A stretch of 38,305 nt of DNA from the NCBI GenBank assembly GCA_009602725.1, contig WELB01000229.1, positions 66,207-104,511 on the forward strand. Direction: 5' to 3'. The DNA is from Spirogloea muscicola. Lineage: Eukaryota; Streptophyta; Zygnematophyceae; Spirogloeales; Spirogloeaceae. The position numbers and the translations under genes were made by a program. Positions 10,621-19,634 of this stretch are shown one piece after another. The notes below the pieces were generated by a model, which saw only the letters and a program-made list of their open reading frames with translations, did not search any database and was not told the origin of the DNA. Each line of letters opens with the position of its first letter. The stretch's first letter is position 1.

Positions 10621-11154
10621 GGCGGGCTGCCCTCTTCTCGGAGAAAGGGGGTGGGGGGGGGGGCTTAAACCCCTGGCCAGCTTAAAACCCTGCCCCACTG
10701 CTTGAGACCTGCCCCCACCGGAATGGCGCGTCTCTGCCCCGCTCGAGTGTCCCAAGCCTGGGGCTCCGCTAACGTGGTGGGAGAGCCACTTACCATATGG
10801 TCATGAGCACCCTCTGTGTGCACCGGGCTGGCTTTTACAGCCGCGCATCTTACAGCAGCAGCCGTTTTCTGTGAGTGCCCCCTCCAAAGCGGCGCCGGCA
10901 AGGCCCAACCGCGCCTGGCGGCGAGGCTCGCCTCCGCCGCGGGCGCCCAGGCCGGCCCGCGCCCGNCCGCCGCTGGCCATGGCGGCGGCCGGCGAGGGGC
11001 TCGCGGGCTGACGCGGAGCCGACTGCCCGAGCTGCCAAGCCTTCCTCCGCATACTCAGAGCCCTCCTTGGAGGAGAACGTGCGACGGGGCTTCCGGCGGC
11101 GGCGGCGGCGGCGGCGGCGGCAAAGGCGGCGGCGGCGCGCAAGACGTGGCCGTC
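10621..11154. promoter_or_regulatory. Divergent GC-rich promoter region between LHC and membrane-protein genes
   Basis: This interval separates two start codons pointing away from each other, so it should hold both promoters and 5' UTRs. It contains a near-continuous G run at 10647-10663, a (GGC)n run at about 11093-11136, and one undetermined base at 10966. No convincing TATA box is seen. Long open frames here reflect high GC rather than genes. Confidence 0.5.
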
Positions 11155-13303
11155 ATGGACGCAGCGGCGAGCCCCACGCCGTTCCCAGTGCACACCGCGC
11201 TCGCAGGTGCGGAGGAGCCTCCTAAACCCTAACCCTAAGCTGCAAACCCTAACTCTCGCGCCCGCCAGTGTGCTGCGCGCCCAGCTCGGTCGGCTACCAC
11301 GTCGTGCCCTGCCGGAGGCACAGCCGAGGCCGACGGCATGGCCACCGGTCCCCCACTCGCCCAACGGCGCGACCAACTGCGCCGGCGGCAGAAGCTTGGG
11401 TGCTCCATCTCTGCACCCCAGTTTCTGCCACGCACTCTGACTGCTGGTCACCTTGGTCGTCCGCCGCTCGGTCTTGCAGTCTACATCGTCGACTTCGCCA
11501 TCACGCTCCTCGTCTTCCTGGCGCTGAGGTGAGGGACTTCGGGCCAACCCCACTCTTTCCGCTCTTGCGCCTCGCACCACATGGAGCGCTGCTCCGTCTT
11601 GCCGTCACTGCACCGGGAAGGCCCAGCACTCCAGTGGGGGTTTATCTCTTTGGAGCCTATTGTATATGGCCCAAAGGAAGCCTGCAGCCGGGTGCTCGCT
11701 TGGGCTCTGGTCCACTGCCATTCTGCGGGTGCCAGTCCCAGGCCCATCGTGGGTGACGCTGACCAGCACCCTTTTGCGCGTATGCTTGGACCAGAGCGGG
11801 CATGGACAGCATCCCCAACATATCCCCCCTCCTCCAGGTCTGATGAGCAGCTTCGCACCCAGGACTTACCCTGTCAACTGTTCAATAGCAGCCAGGAAAT
11901 TGAAGTGCATGTACATAAGCCTGAGAAGTGAGACCCTGGCACTCCGACTCGATTTAAGGCGTTACTGAGCTCCAGTATCAATGCATCAGTCTCAATAGCT
12001 GGTATCTTTTGACTCTGAGGTCAGTCACTTCAGTGCACGACGAGCTCCAGGGTGTTGCTTTTGGAATGATAGCTTTGCCATACAGAGACTCTCAGTCCAA
12101 GTATGTAGTCCAGTTCCTTAACAGACCTGTAATATGAACTTGTATTGGGGTCACTGCTGCTGCAGGACCCTCCGACGAGCTACATTCTCGCTGGCCTCTT
12201 TGGCTGGTTCACATTCATTCACATCTTTGCGCCAGCGGGCCTCGTGGGTGGCTTCGTGGGTCATGCCTTGACATACCTCGTCGTAGGTGTGGCTGCCGTG
12301 GCACCTCCTGTGCTCTTCCCCATTTTCCGGGACGTGCTGCGCTCCACGCCCCAGACGTGGCTCATTGGCCTGCAAGTCATCCGCATCTACGGATTCCTGT
12401 ACCTTGCCTTGCGCGACATGCGACTTCTGCCAGCAAGCTTCGCCGTTATAGGTGTGCAGCATTGCTCCTTGGAGGTTGTACAGAAGGCAGTAGTTTCTTG
12501 AGTTGCAGCAGGGTTGGCTTGAGTCAATCTGATTGCTTAGGCGCTTGACTGGTTGGAGGATCTTGCGCATATCCACACTTTGCACGTTGTGAAGAGGCAG
12601 CAAGACTAGCACTTGTTGCAGGTGTGGCCGCCTGCAAATGTGCGAGACGAAGACGAGCAGTCAGACAGAATGTCAAGCTATGATTGGCATTGTGCCAGTT
12701 GCTGTGGCCCTGATCTCCTGGTTGTTGTGTGGCTCGCGCTAGTTGGTTACGGCGACGTGCTGATTGCAATCCTGGCGCCTGTGGTGGCGAATGCTTTTGC
12801 AACCAAGGACAGGTGAGAAGCTAGTGGACCTATGTGGCTGTGCCCTGGTCATCGTACTGACTTGGGAACCTCCAATTTCACTCTTCGATGGCCGTGCTTG
12901 CGGCTACTGTAGCAAGGCACAAGCACGTGATAGAATTTCTGCAGCCATCTTGGTGCAGCTGCTGGATTCGACTAGCTGATGTGGGGCTGGAGCCGATGGC
13001 ATATGCTGCAGATTTTCTCGCCAGATGGGCCTTGTGTGGAACATCGCCGGCCTGGCATTCTTTCTGCTGGCCAACATCCTCGACGACCGCATCCTGGGTC
13101 CATATCTTCAAAGCCAGAAGGTTCAGAGACTGGCAACAAGCTACTTTTACTTTACTGTGTCATTGCTCTCCTTGTACGCGGTGCCCATGCTCATAGCAGC
13201 CCATGGTTACTCTCTCTGGAAGCTCATGCGCGAGAAGGAGGCGCCACCAATGATGTGGACCGAAGATGATGATGACCGACAAGTTTTTGAAATTGGGCAA
13301 TGA
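11155..13303 (+). CDS. Multi-pass membrane protein of unknown function, five exons
   Basis: Proposed exons: 11155-11206, 11480-11528, about 12180-12451, 12743-12812 and 13012-13303 (stop TGA); 735 nt, 244 residues, phases consistent. The first exon encodes MDAAASPTPFPVHTALA. Hydrophobic helices follow: VYIVDFAITLLVFLAL, YILAGLFGWFTFIHIFAPAG, a third ending in APPVLFPIF, one before LRDMRLLP, VLIAILAPVVANAFA, VWNIAGLAFFLLANIL, and a last one before LWKLMREKEAP. The tail EDDDDRQ is acidic and probably cytosolic. The LLPASFAV...GYGDVLIAILAP...WNIAGL arrangement resembles a family of small uncharacterised bacterial membrane proteins; this is recollection, not a search result. The acceptor before exon 3 is a guess chosen by phase and needs transcript support; the other three introns have good GT-AG borders. 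Function unknown. Confidence 0.65.
11222..11252 (+). repeat. Telomere-like CCCTAAA repeats in an intron
   Basis: The sequence cctaaaccctaaccctaag followed by aaaccctaac resembles three to four degenerate plant-type telomere units (TTTAGGG on the other strand). It lies in the first intron of the membrane-protein gene, 16 bases after the donor. It could be an interstitial telomere scar or a telo-box (AAACCCTA), a motif found near the start of many plant growth-related genes. Confidence 0.6.
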
Positions 13304-13916
13304 GAGCTCTATTTGCTGACCGTTGTTGCCATGGTACCCATCTCTTGTTGGGCGCGCGCGTGAAGATTGTACATATTCAATTGTAGATGTGCCCAAGTCA
13401 ACTCGTCACTGGGAGCAATGGCCCGGCTTCTGGGAGACGCAGCATAGCTTTTGCCCAGGCATCGACAACTTGGTCCTTGCAGCGCTTACTGCTCCATGAT
13501 TTGCAAATGACGCCCTTGAGATGCTGATAATAGGCTCTTAGGCAGGCTCGCAACCATTGATCACATGATACAACCTGGAGACGTGGCAGCCTATGTATTG
13601 CGTTACGAATATAGTGTCCGCCCTGACAGTACAATAGGCTCTTTCTTCGACAGCAGTAAGAACTGTCACACAAGACTGTCACGATGAAAGCTGATTGTGT
13701 AATAGTGTCTGATACCAAGGCGAAGAGAAAACGAGAAGATACTCCTACATGGTCACAAACGAGAGAAGAGTGCCTCGGCTACAACACTCCCGGATTGGTG
13801 TGGCATAATAAAGCAGGACCTGCAGTTACTATTAGTCAGCTTGCGGTGCTCGTGGACCGCATTTGTGGCGGAGCTCACTTGCTGGCTGCCCCAGTGTGGG
13901 AGTCCTGGGCATGAGC
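13304..13916. other. Intergenic stretch between convergent genes
   Basis: The 3' ends of the membrane-protein gene (+) and LEA gene A (-) face each other here. No open frame with recognisable content, tRNA or repeat of the window's families is seen. Confidence 0.45.
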
Positions 13917-14692
13917 TTAGCCATGGTGGCCAGTGACCTTGGCTTTCAAGTCCTGCGCCATATGTGTGATCTTCTCGCCCACGCTGTGCACTGCGGCGCC
14001 CACTCCGCCAGCAGCATGGGCCGCCCTCGCCTCACGATCGCCTGCCACACCCTGGACGTAGAGAAGGTAGAAGGACGTCAATGAGACCGTCGCCGCGGCG
14101 ATGTGTGTGGCAGCGACATGGGCACTGGCAGAAGACGGCATCGCAGGAGTGCCGACCAAGCCACTGAAAGCGCCTGACTTGGAGCTATGCTGCTTGCATG
14201 CGCAGCTCCGATCAGGCGGTGTGGACGGCAATCGGTGATGCCTGCGGAACACCTCACCGGAGTGCCGTCGTCAAGGTCGCCGCCGACGCCGTCCGAGCCG
14301 GCGCTGGTGAGCCCGAGCGCCTCGTGCTCCGCCATGGTCTGGACCAAGGAGCCACCGGCGAGGAGCGGACGGCGTCACTGGCGAAGTGGGTTCTTGCCAG
14401 CCGCGTCCGCTGGTTCTGAGCAGCAGCTCGCCTTCCTTTGCCTGATGCTCGCACAGCACGGCTGCGACGTTCGTTCCAGTGAGCAGGTTGGTCACCGCAC
14501 CTGCTTGTGGCGGGGAGCGTTGAGCGCCTCCACCATGCCGGACTGGTCGGCGCCGGGCGAGGCCGTGTAGACGGGCGCGGTGCCCTCGTGGGGCACGCTG
14601 AAGCCGTCGGGGCCCGTCTTGGAGCTCAGCAGGTCGGAGAGCTTGTGGGTGCCGCTCTCGTGCGCGCGCGCGGGCTCCATGCCGGCGTTCAT
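13917..14692 (-). CDS. Small LEA-like protein A with C-terminal KAKVTGHH motif, three exons
   Basis: Exons on the minus strand: 14692-14501, 14338-14258, 14051-13917 (stop TAA); 408 nt, 135 residues, every junction in phase 0. It starts MNAGMEPARAHESGTHKLSD and is hydrophilic, Gly/Ala/His-rich and without a signal peptide or membrane helix. The last exon encodes EARAAHAAGGVGAAVHSVG and then EKITHMAQDLKAKVTGHHG. The same ending, with few changes, closes gene B at 16732-17742, and the three-exon layout is shared. Low complexity, Ala/Lys/Gly/His bias and proximity to a true LEA_4 gene suggest a desiccation or osmotic-stress protein, but no named family was recognised. A 10-bp-arm palindrome lies about 105 bases upstream of the ATG. 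Confidence 0.7.
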
Positions 14693-14797
14693 GGCGGCGC
14701 TTGGCTCGCGAAGGGGCTCTGAGAGCTCCTTGCAGGACTAGTATCAGGAGGAGGGGGGCGGAGGCTGGGGTGCGGGGGATCGTTGATTGGGGGGCCG

Positions 14798-14819
14798 CCC
14801 ATGTGGGCACCCACATGGG
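14798..14819. promoter_or_regulatory. Perfect palindrome upstream of LEA gene A
   Basis: CCCATGTGGG, spacer CA, then CCCACATGGG: 10-bp arms forming an exact inverted repeat, 106-127 bases upstream of the gene A start codon. It contains CATGTG/CACATG E-box-like cores. A binding site for a dimeric transcription factor is the simplest reading. Confidence 0.5.
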
Positions 14820-15089
14820 AGGCCGAGTCCCGTTGCGGCTGGAGGGAAAAGGCGCGCGGTGCGCATCGAATGAAAGCGTGGCCAATGCAAGCCAACACAG
14901 TGTTCAGGCAAAAGCGTTTGCAAACTTGGGCTACTTGAAACGAAGCCTTATGCTAAGGTGGCTAAGGAAAGCAAGCGCTAAGGAAACAGTGTGACATTAG
15001 TACACAAGTGTAAGCACATCCAAATTCGACAGACTGGGGGAGCCGGAGCGCCACCGGGGGAGGCTTTCAGCTTCTGGGCCCACATTGAG
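14820..15089. other. Intergenic, with a possible inverted LINE piece
   Basis: The stretch at 15003-15065 (caagtgtaagcacatcc, aaattcgacagactg, ggggagccggagcgcc) resembles 33200-33270, a minus-strand LINE remnant. Otherwise nothing is recognised. Confidence 0.4.
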
Positions 15090-15540
15090 AGGCCCCTCTA
15101 CCTGGCCGTATCGCTTCAACGCTCCCTTGCCCACGCCGTCCACACGCGAGCAGGCCGTGCTATGGCCGCTGCCTCTGGGTCTCGGCGGAGTGCCTCTTTC
15201 CCTGCAGCGGGCTACTCAGACCTGATGTTGCTCACTCGTGGGTACTGAGCTTCCCTCTGCATCGTCTCTGTGTTCTGCAGTGTTTTGTAGTGTAGTCCTT
15301 TTTCCGGCTCCTCTTTCTTTGGCTTTGGACACTGTTCATTCTTTTTTGGGCTGGCTTTGCCAGCCCCTCTTCTCTATGGGCGCGCACTTCCTCTACCTCG
15401 CTTTCCCTCCATTGCCCCTTCGGAAGAGCTTCTTCTCATCTCGATTCCGCAGTTTTTATTCTTAAACTCCGGCTGCCGTTTCTCAAAGACAACATTCGAT
15501 GGTAAGAGCGCAGTGGCTGTGAACGGCCAGCCCAGGTCCA
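15090..15540 (+). mobile_element. 5'-truncated LINE 3' end with hairpin tail
   Basis: At 15108-15247 the frame reads LAVSLQRSLAHAVHTRAGRA, then SASFPAAGYSDLMLLTRGY and stop, the shared last domain of the window's LINE family. The tail follows: ggctttggacactgttc and the perfect hairpin at 15348-15366. The block ends near 15540 with ctgtgaacggccagccc. No upstream LINE domain is attached, so this copy retains only the 3' end. It sits between LEA genes A and B. Confidence 0.75.
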
Positions 15541-16731
15541 AGGGGACTGAATAGTGCAAACAACCCAGCGAAGCAAGCGGCTACTGTGAAGACTTCTCAG
15601 AAAGTGGTACTCTAGATGGCTGTTCAATGACCCCTTTCACAACAGCCCACAAGTCGAAAAACTCGCAGCAAGGTGGGAGTCACCATGCTGCAAGTTGTCC
15701 ACGTTTCAGATTGGCCAAACTGCAAAGTGGCAGCTAATACAATTTAATTGCCACATCACAAATCACCTGCAAGGCTTTAATCCCTCTCATATCCCTTGCC
15801 TCGGCAGTACGGTCCTGTCTAATCTATCCAGTAGGGTTCTGGCTATCTGTCTCCTGCACCCAAGCGCAGGCCTGCACGTAATACATGTGCAGACAAAATG
15901 CAGTGCATCTAAGCGGAAAACCTTTCTAAAAACATAATATCAAATAATAGTAAGCAGATAGTAGAGCAAATAAGTCATGCAATAGCCTGTCAAAGGTCCT
16001 GTACTCTCATCACCAAACGAGACTAAGTCTCTTATGTTCAATTAAGTCACATTTGCATGCTAAACCTTACATTGTAGAAAACGGCAAATCCAGAGGGCTT
16101 GCTGAGACATAATCTCCTAGCATGTCAGCTTGCTCAATGTCCATTGACAACAAGAGAGCCCTCCAAAATTTTGGTGATTGCAACTGCTATGGCCACTGCT
16201 CTGCATGCTCTGCACTGCAATGCCCCTGCCGCAATCATTGATAGTAAGAAGGGATACGAAACAGTGGTCATGACGAGCAGCTGTCTAAGCTTACTCAATA
16301 TTGTCAATAGGTTTGCAGGAGGGTCAAGACCAAGCAGGTATTCCGGCAGCCATCTACTTTATGCACAAGCAGAACCCAAATCGGGCCTGCCAATATGAAG
16401 GCAGGCAAACATGTGCAGCACACTAAGAGGTATGATAAGGAGGCAAAGTGGAGCCAATGCACATCCAAAGGGAACGCCGACAGCAACAACATGGAGGGAA
16501 GGGGGTTGCTGCACACAAGCAGTGGAAACCCTTATCCTGCATACTTTCTCTGCAGTACATAGAAACTGCTACATAGCTTGGCCAAAATTGAGGTGGTTAT
16601 CTGTGATGTCGTTTCAGCAGCGAAACACTAACAAGTGTAGCATCATTGCTGAACGAAAAGTCCATATCACAGCTGTACAGATTTGTAATGCTTCTGCAAC
16701 AAAGTAGATGCCTGGCTCAGCCCTTCGTCTT
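15541..16731. other. AT-richer intergenic stretch without a gene
   Basis: No recognised domain, repeat family or RNA gene is seen. Base composition drops clearly relative to the neighbouring GC-rich exons. It separates LEA gene A from gene B and would contain the 3' UTR of gene B. Confidence 0.45.
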
Positions 16732-17742
16732 CTAGAGATTGGTTCCTGTATTTCCAGCTGCCGTGCCCGTGTCCGTGGCCGCGCCCGTGCCCGTGCCCGC
16801 GCCTGTGCCCGTGCTATCCGGGTGATGGCCAGTGACCTTAGCCTTTACTTGCTCAGCCATGTGGGTAATCTTCGCGCCCATGCCCTTTACTGCAGCTCCT
16901 GCCTTGCCAGCTGTGTTCGCGGCGCCCTCCTTGGCAGCCGCGACGCCCTGGGCAGCTGTTTCCTTAGTATGACCCTTGACGTCCTGCAGGAGTGCAATGT
17001 GGTCTATCAATATGGATAAACTGCACCAACACCTTCGTAGCCACTTAGCAGACAGAGAAGGTCAACCATTACAGGAGCGTAGATGTCAATCGCACACCAA
17101 GCTGTGTAACAGCAGTATTGGAAAAGTGGTGGATCTATGCATCAAGATGTGACCAAAAGGTGTGCTTGTAAAGAGAGCTGCAGTTTCCCCATTACATGAA
17201 GCAGCATGGTCGTGATAACTGACCTGAGCGTGACCCTTTGCCGCTGCCTTGTGAGCATTCTCGTCAGCACCTCCTGCACCTAGCGTTCCTTGGGCCGCCT
17301 GCTGCTGACCAATCAAGTCAGCCTGCATCTTAGGCATGCACAAGGTGTTGTATCAGGCCACGCCCCCACCTGAACTTTGGCAAGGTCACCAGCGCCTCAA
17401 GGCAGCTGTCAAGGCGGCTTGACAAGTTCTCCTCATGTCCAAGCATCAACATCTCATTGTAAACACTTTCTAAGCTATCGTGATTCTCCCTGTTACAAAC
17501 AAGAAAATTGTATCGAAGTTGGCTCAAGAGCCCACAGCCTCCGGAGAGCTCACAGCACAGCAGGGCAGGCTCGCAAGAGGGATTTTGACCTTAGAGTCCG
17601 CTAGAGTTCTCACGCCGGTGGCCCCAATCCCGGGACTGGTGGCGCCTGGCACACCAGCCGTCTGCGGAGCTGGCGTGCCGGCGGCGCCTGCATGCAGGCC
17701 CGCGGGAGCGTGGCTGCTGTTAACGTCTCCGCTGGTGTCCAT
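16732..17742 (-). CDS. LEA-like protein B with C-terminal KAKVTGHH motif and GT-rich tail, three exons
   Basis: Exons on the minus strand: 17742-17590, 17322-17224, 16983-16732 (stop TAG); 504 nt, 167 residues, all junctions in phase 0. Start MDTSGDVNSSHAPAGLHAGA. The middle exon encodes ADLIGQQQAAQGTLGAGGAD. The last exon has an LEA-like amphipathic stretch (GHTKETAAQGVAAAKEGA, NTAGKAGAAVKGMG) and the motif AKITHMAEQVKAKVTGHH shared with gene A, then a Gly/Thr/Ala tail encoded by a minisatellite. The Ala/Lys/Gly/Thr bias with Lys-Glu spacing is typical of group-3 LEA proteins, which stay disordered in water and fold on drying. No targeting signal is visible. An in-phase alternative acceptor would add Met-Gln to exon 2. 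Confidence 0.75.
16758..16818 (-). repeat. Coding hexanucleotide minisatellite in LEA gene B
   Basis: About ten imperfect units of ccgtgc/ccgcgc on the plus strand encode the Gly-Thr/Gly-Ala tail of LEA protein B on the minus strand. A six-base period preserves the frame whatever the unit count, so length changes would be tolerated. Confidence 0.7.
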
Positions 17743-17919
17743 GCCGGCCAGCGGCGGCGGCTGCTGCTGGGCGGCGGCGGCGGCGACGGCGGCGGTCCTG
17801 AGCGGCGGTCCTGAGTGCGTCGAAGGCGGTGGCAACGACGAGGGCGGGCGTTAACAAGTTGCCAGGCAAAACAGTCCGTCACAGAATCGAGGTTGGCAGG
17901 ATTGGCCAGCACTGGGAAA
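17743..17919 (-). promoter_or_regulatory. GC-rich upstream region of LEA gene B
   Basis: This holds a (GGC)n-type run and two adjacent copies of gcggtcctgag at 17792-17815. The gene B frame runs open upstream of its ATG but only through a TTG, so the ATG at 17742 is taken as the start. No TATA box stands out. Confidence 0.35.
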
Positions 17920-18180
17920 AGAGAAGTGGCACTCCCAATGGGGGCAAGGGCTGTGAAAAGCCAGCCCGAGAAAAATTGACGAAGGTTCGAAGGGGCCAAA
18001 TGACGGAGGGGCCTAGAAAGCGCTAAGCAGCTACGAAGGGGCCTGAAGATGCTACGTCAGAACGGGGGAGGATGGACAACTCATTGGGAAAAGAGCAAGC
18101 GCGGCCAAATTAACTGGTGGCTGGGGGAGAGGCAAACCCAAAGGAATGGACAAGGTCTGAAGGAGCCGGAGTGCTATGGA
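17920..18180 (-). repeat. Inverted hairpin-tail modules of the LINE family
   Basis: On the plus strand this reads aagtggcactcccaatggg, gggcaagggctgtgaaaagc, cagcccgagaaaaattgacg, aaggttcgaaggggccaaat: the reverse complement of the module at 32200-32272. It continues with the ggcccctccgtagctgctta-type flank seen there. A second worn piece (ggacaaggtctgaaggagcc) lies at 18148-18167. Confidence 0.7.
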
Positions 18181-18457
18181 CTGAGACAGCAGCAAGCGAA
18201 CTCTCGGTAACCTCCAGTCAGTACATTCAAAGCTGAATAGATAGCGGGCGGAAAGACGTCGCCCGGAAAGTAACAATCGGGAGCCTCGAAGTAAGGCACG
18301 TTCGAGAGGATGCAGGGCGACGCTTGGGGCGGCGCTATCGACGCCAAGGCGACGCGGACGAAGCCGTCCGATCGCCCCTCCGTCGCCGCACCGTCGCCGT
18401 TCCCGCCCAGCACTTGCTGGCGGCGTTCCCATGCCACGCGGCAGTCCGCCAAGACGT

Positions 18458-18645
18458 CACGTGGCTAAGCCCCAGCGTCCCCGCATTCTGCCACGTCGGC
18501 AGGTTCACGGTCCGTTCAGATGTGCATCCGACGGGAAGGGCCGGCTCTCCACGTCAGCGCGCGACGCCGAGCCACCACGTGTCGACACCGGGGGCGCTTC
18601 CAGTGGGGTCCAGGAGCTGCAGACGCGCTGTGAGCGCGCCACGTG
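18458..18645 (+). promoter_or_regulatory. Cluster of three CACGTG G-boxes upstream of the LEA_4 gene
   Basis: CACGTG occurs at 18458-18463, 18576-18581 and 18640-18645, with several CACGTC cores between them (near 18500 and 18550). G-box/ABRE elements bound by bZIP factors drive stress-induced LEA genes in land plants. Here they sit 214-401 bases upstream of the LEA_4 ATG, in the expected promoter position. Motifs are seen; regulation is inferred. Confidence 0.65.
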
Positions 18646-18728
18646 ACAGACATCTGCCGCGTCACACCCTGTGCCTCGGCTCCCGCCGGCCGCCGCCCGC
18701 CCCCCGAGGCAAGACACCCCCCCTGCCC

Positions 18729-18735
18729 TTATAAT
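18729..18735 (+). promoter_or_regulatory. Probable TATA box of the LEA_4 gene
   Basis: TTATAAT lies about 125 bases before the ATG and downstream of the G-box cluster, in a C-rich context. A transcription start near 18760 would leave a 5' UTR of about 100 bases. Confidence 0.5.
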
Positions 18736-18858
18736 CCAACCCCTCGACGGCGCCACTATCAGTCCACACGCTCTATCCTTCCTCTCCCGCTTTCCACTCC
18801 GCGCCTCACAGCCCCCAGCTTCCCTCGTCGCCTTCCCTCCGGCACCGTCGCAAGCACC

Positions 18859-19485
18859 ATGTCGACCGCCGACAAGGCTCAGGACCAGGCCAACAGGGCT
18901 GGCGACAAGGCCCAGGTGAGCACCTCTCTCCTGCCTCTCCCTGCCGTTGTTGGCCTTGCGCTGAGAGCTTTCTCCATCTTTTGACCTTTGCTGAAACGTT
19001 GTTACCGAAGCTTTCAAAGTGGAATCCTGACGGTGTCTTGAGTTGTGCATCTGCAGGATGCCGCTCACGACACCAGCAATTGGGCACAGGACAAGGCTGG
19101 ACAGGCCAAGGACTCAGCCGGCCAGACAGCCCAGCAGGCCCACGACAGTGCCCACAGCACCGGCCAGTGGGCTTCTGACAAAGCTGGCGAGACCGGCCAG
19201 CAGGCAAAGGAGACCGCCCACAGCACTGGCCAGTGGGCTTCTGACAAGGCCGGCCAGACTCAAGATGCTGCCGGTCAGACGGCTCAGCAGACCAAGGAGA
19301 GCGCCCAGAGCACTGCTCAGTGGGCGTCTGACAAGGCCACTCAGGCTAAAGATGCCACTGCCGATGCCGCCAAGTCAACTTATGACCAGACCGGCAGTGT
19401 GCTCCAGCAAGCCGGTGACAAGGTCAGCCAGGCTGCCCAGAATGTGAAGGAGGCGGTTGTTGGTGATAGCAACAAGAGGGTTTAG
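18859..19485 (+). CDS. LEA group 3 (LEA_4) protein, two exons
   Basis: Exons 18859-18915 and 19057-19485 (stop TAG) join in phase 0; 161 residues. Start MSTADKAQDQANRAGDKAQ. The rest is built of four Lys/Ala/Gln/Asp/Thr-rich repeats of roughly 20-30 residues, each carrying a version of TGQWASDKAG, linked by QTAQQAKESA-type 11-mer segments typical of LEA_4. The end NVKEAVVGDSNKRV has no membrane segment and no signal peptide is seen, so a soluble cytosolic or nuclear protein is likely. LEA_4 proteins are disordered in water, become helical on drying and protect membranes and enzymes; similar proteins occur in freeze- and desiccation-tolerant algae. The promoter has three G-boxes and a TATA-like box, and TGTAA follows at 19630. 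Confidence 0.93.
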
Positions 19486-19629
19486 GTTTCTTTACTTTCT
19501 CATACTCTCTCCTTCTGGAAATCATTGTTGCCAACTAGTGCTTACAAGTTCAACTCTTTTTGTACTGAGACCTGTTTCAGTACCAGTGGCCTCGGTCATT
19601 ACTTGATTATCTCATGTACTTAATTCCTA

Positions 19630-19634
19630 TGTAA
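19630..19634 (+). terminator. TGTAA polyadenylation signal of the LEA_4 gene
   Basis: TGTAA in tcctatgtaatac stands 145 bases after the stop, in AT-rich 3' UTR sequence. It matches the chlorophyte polyadenylation consensus. Confidence 0.6.

Noticed and set aside
10397-11580. Long Arg/Pro/Ala-rich open frames on both strands
   Set aside because: High GC and (GGC)n runs keep several frames open at once. Apart from the LHC transit-peptide exons and the short first exon at 11155, none shows motifs or a splice-supported structure.
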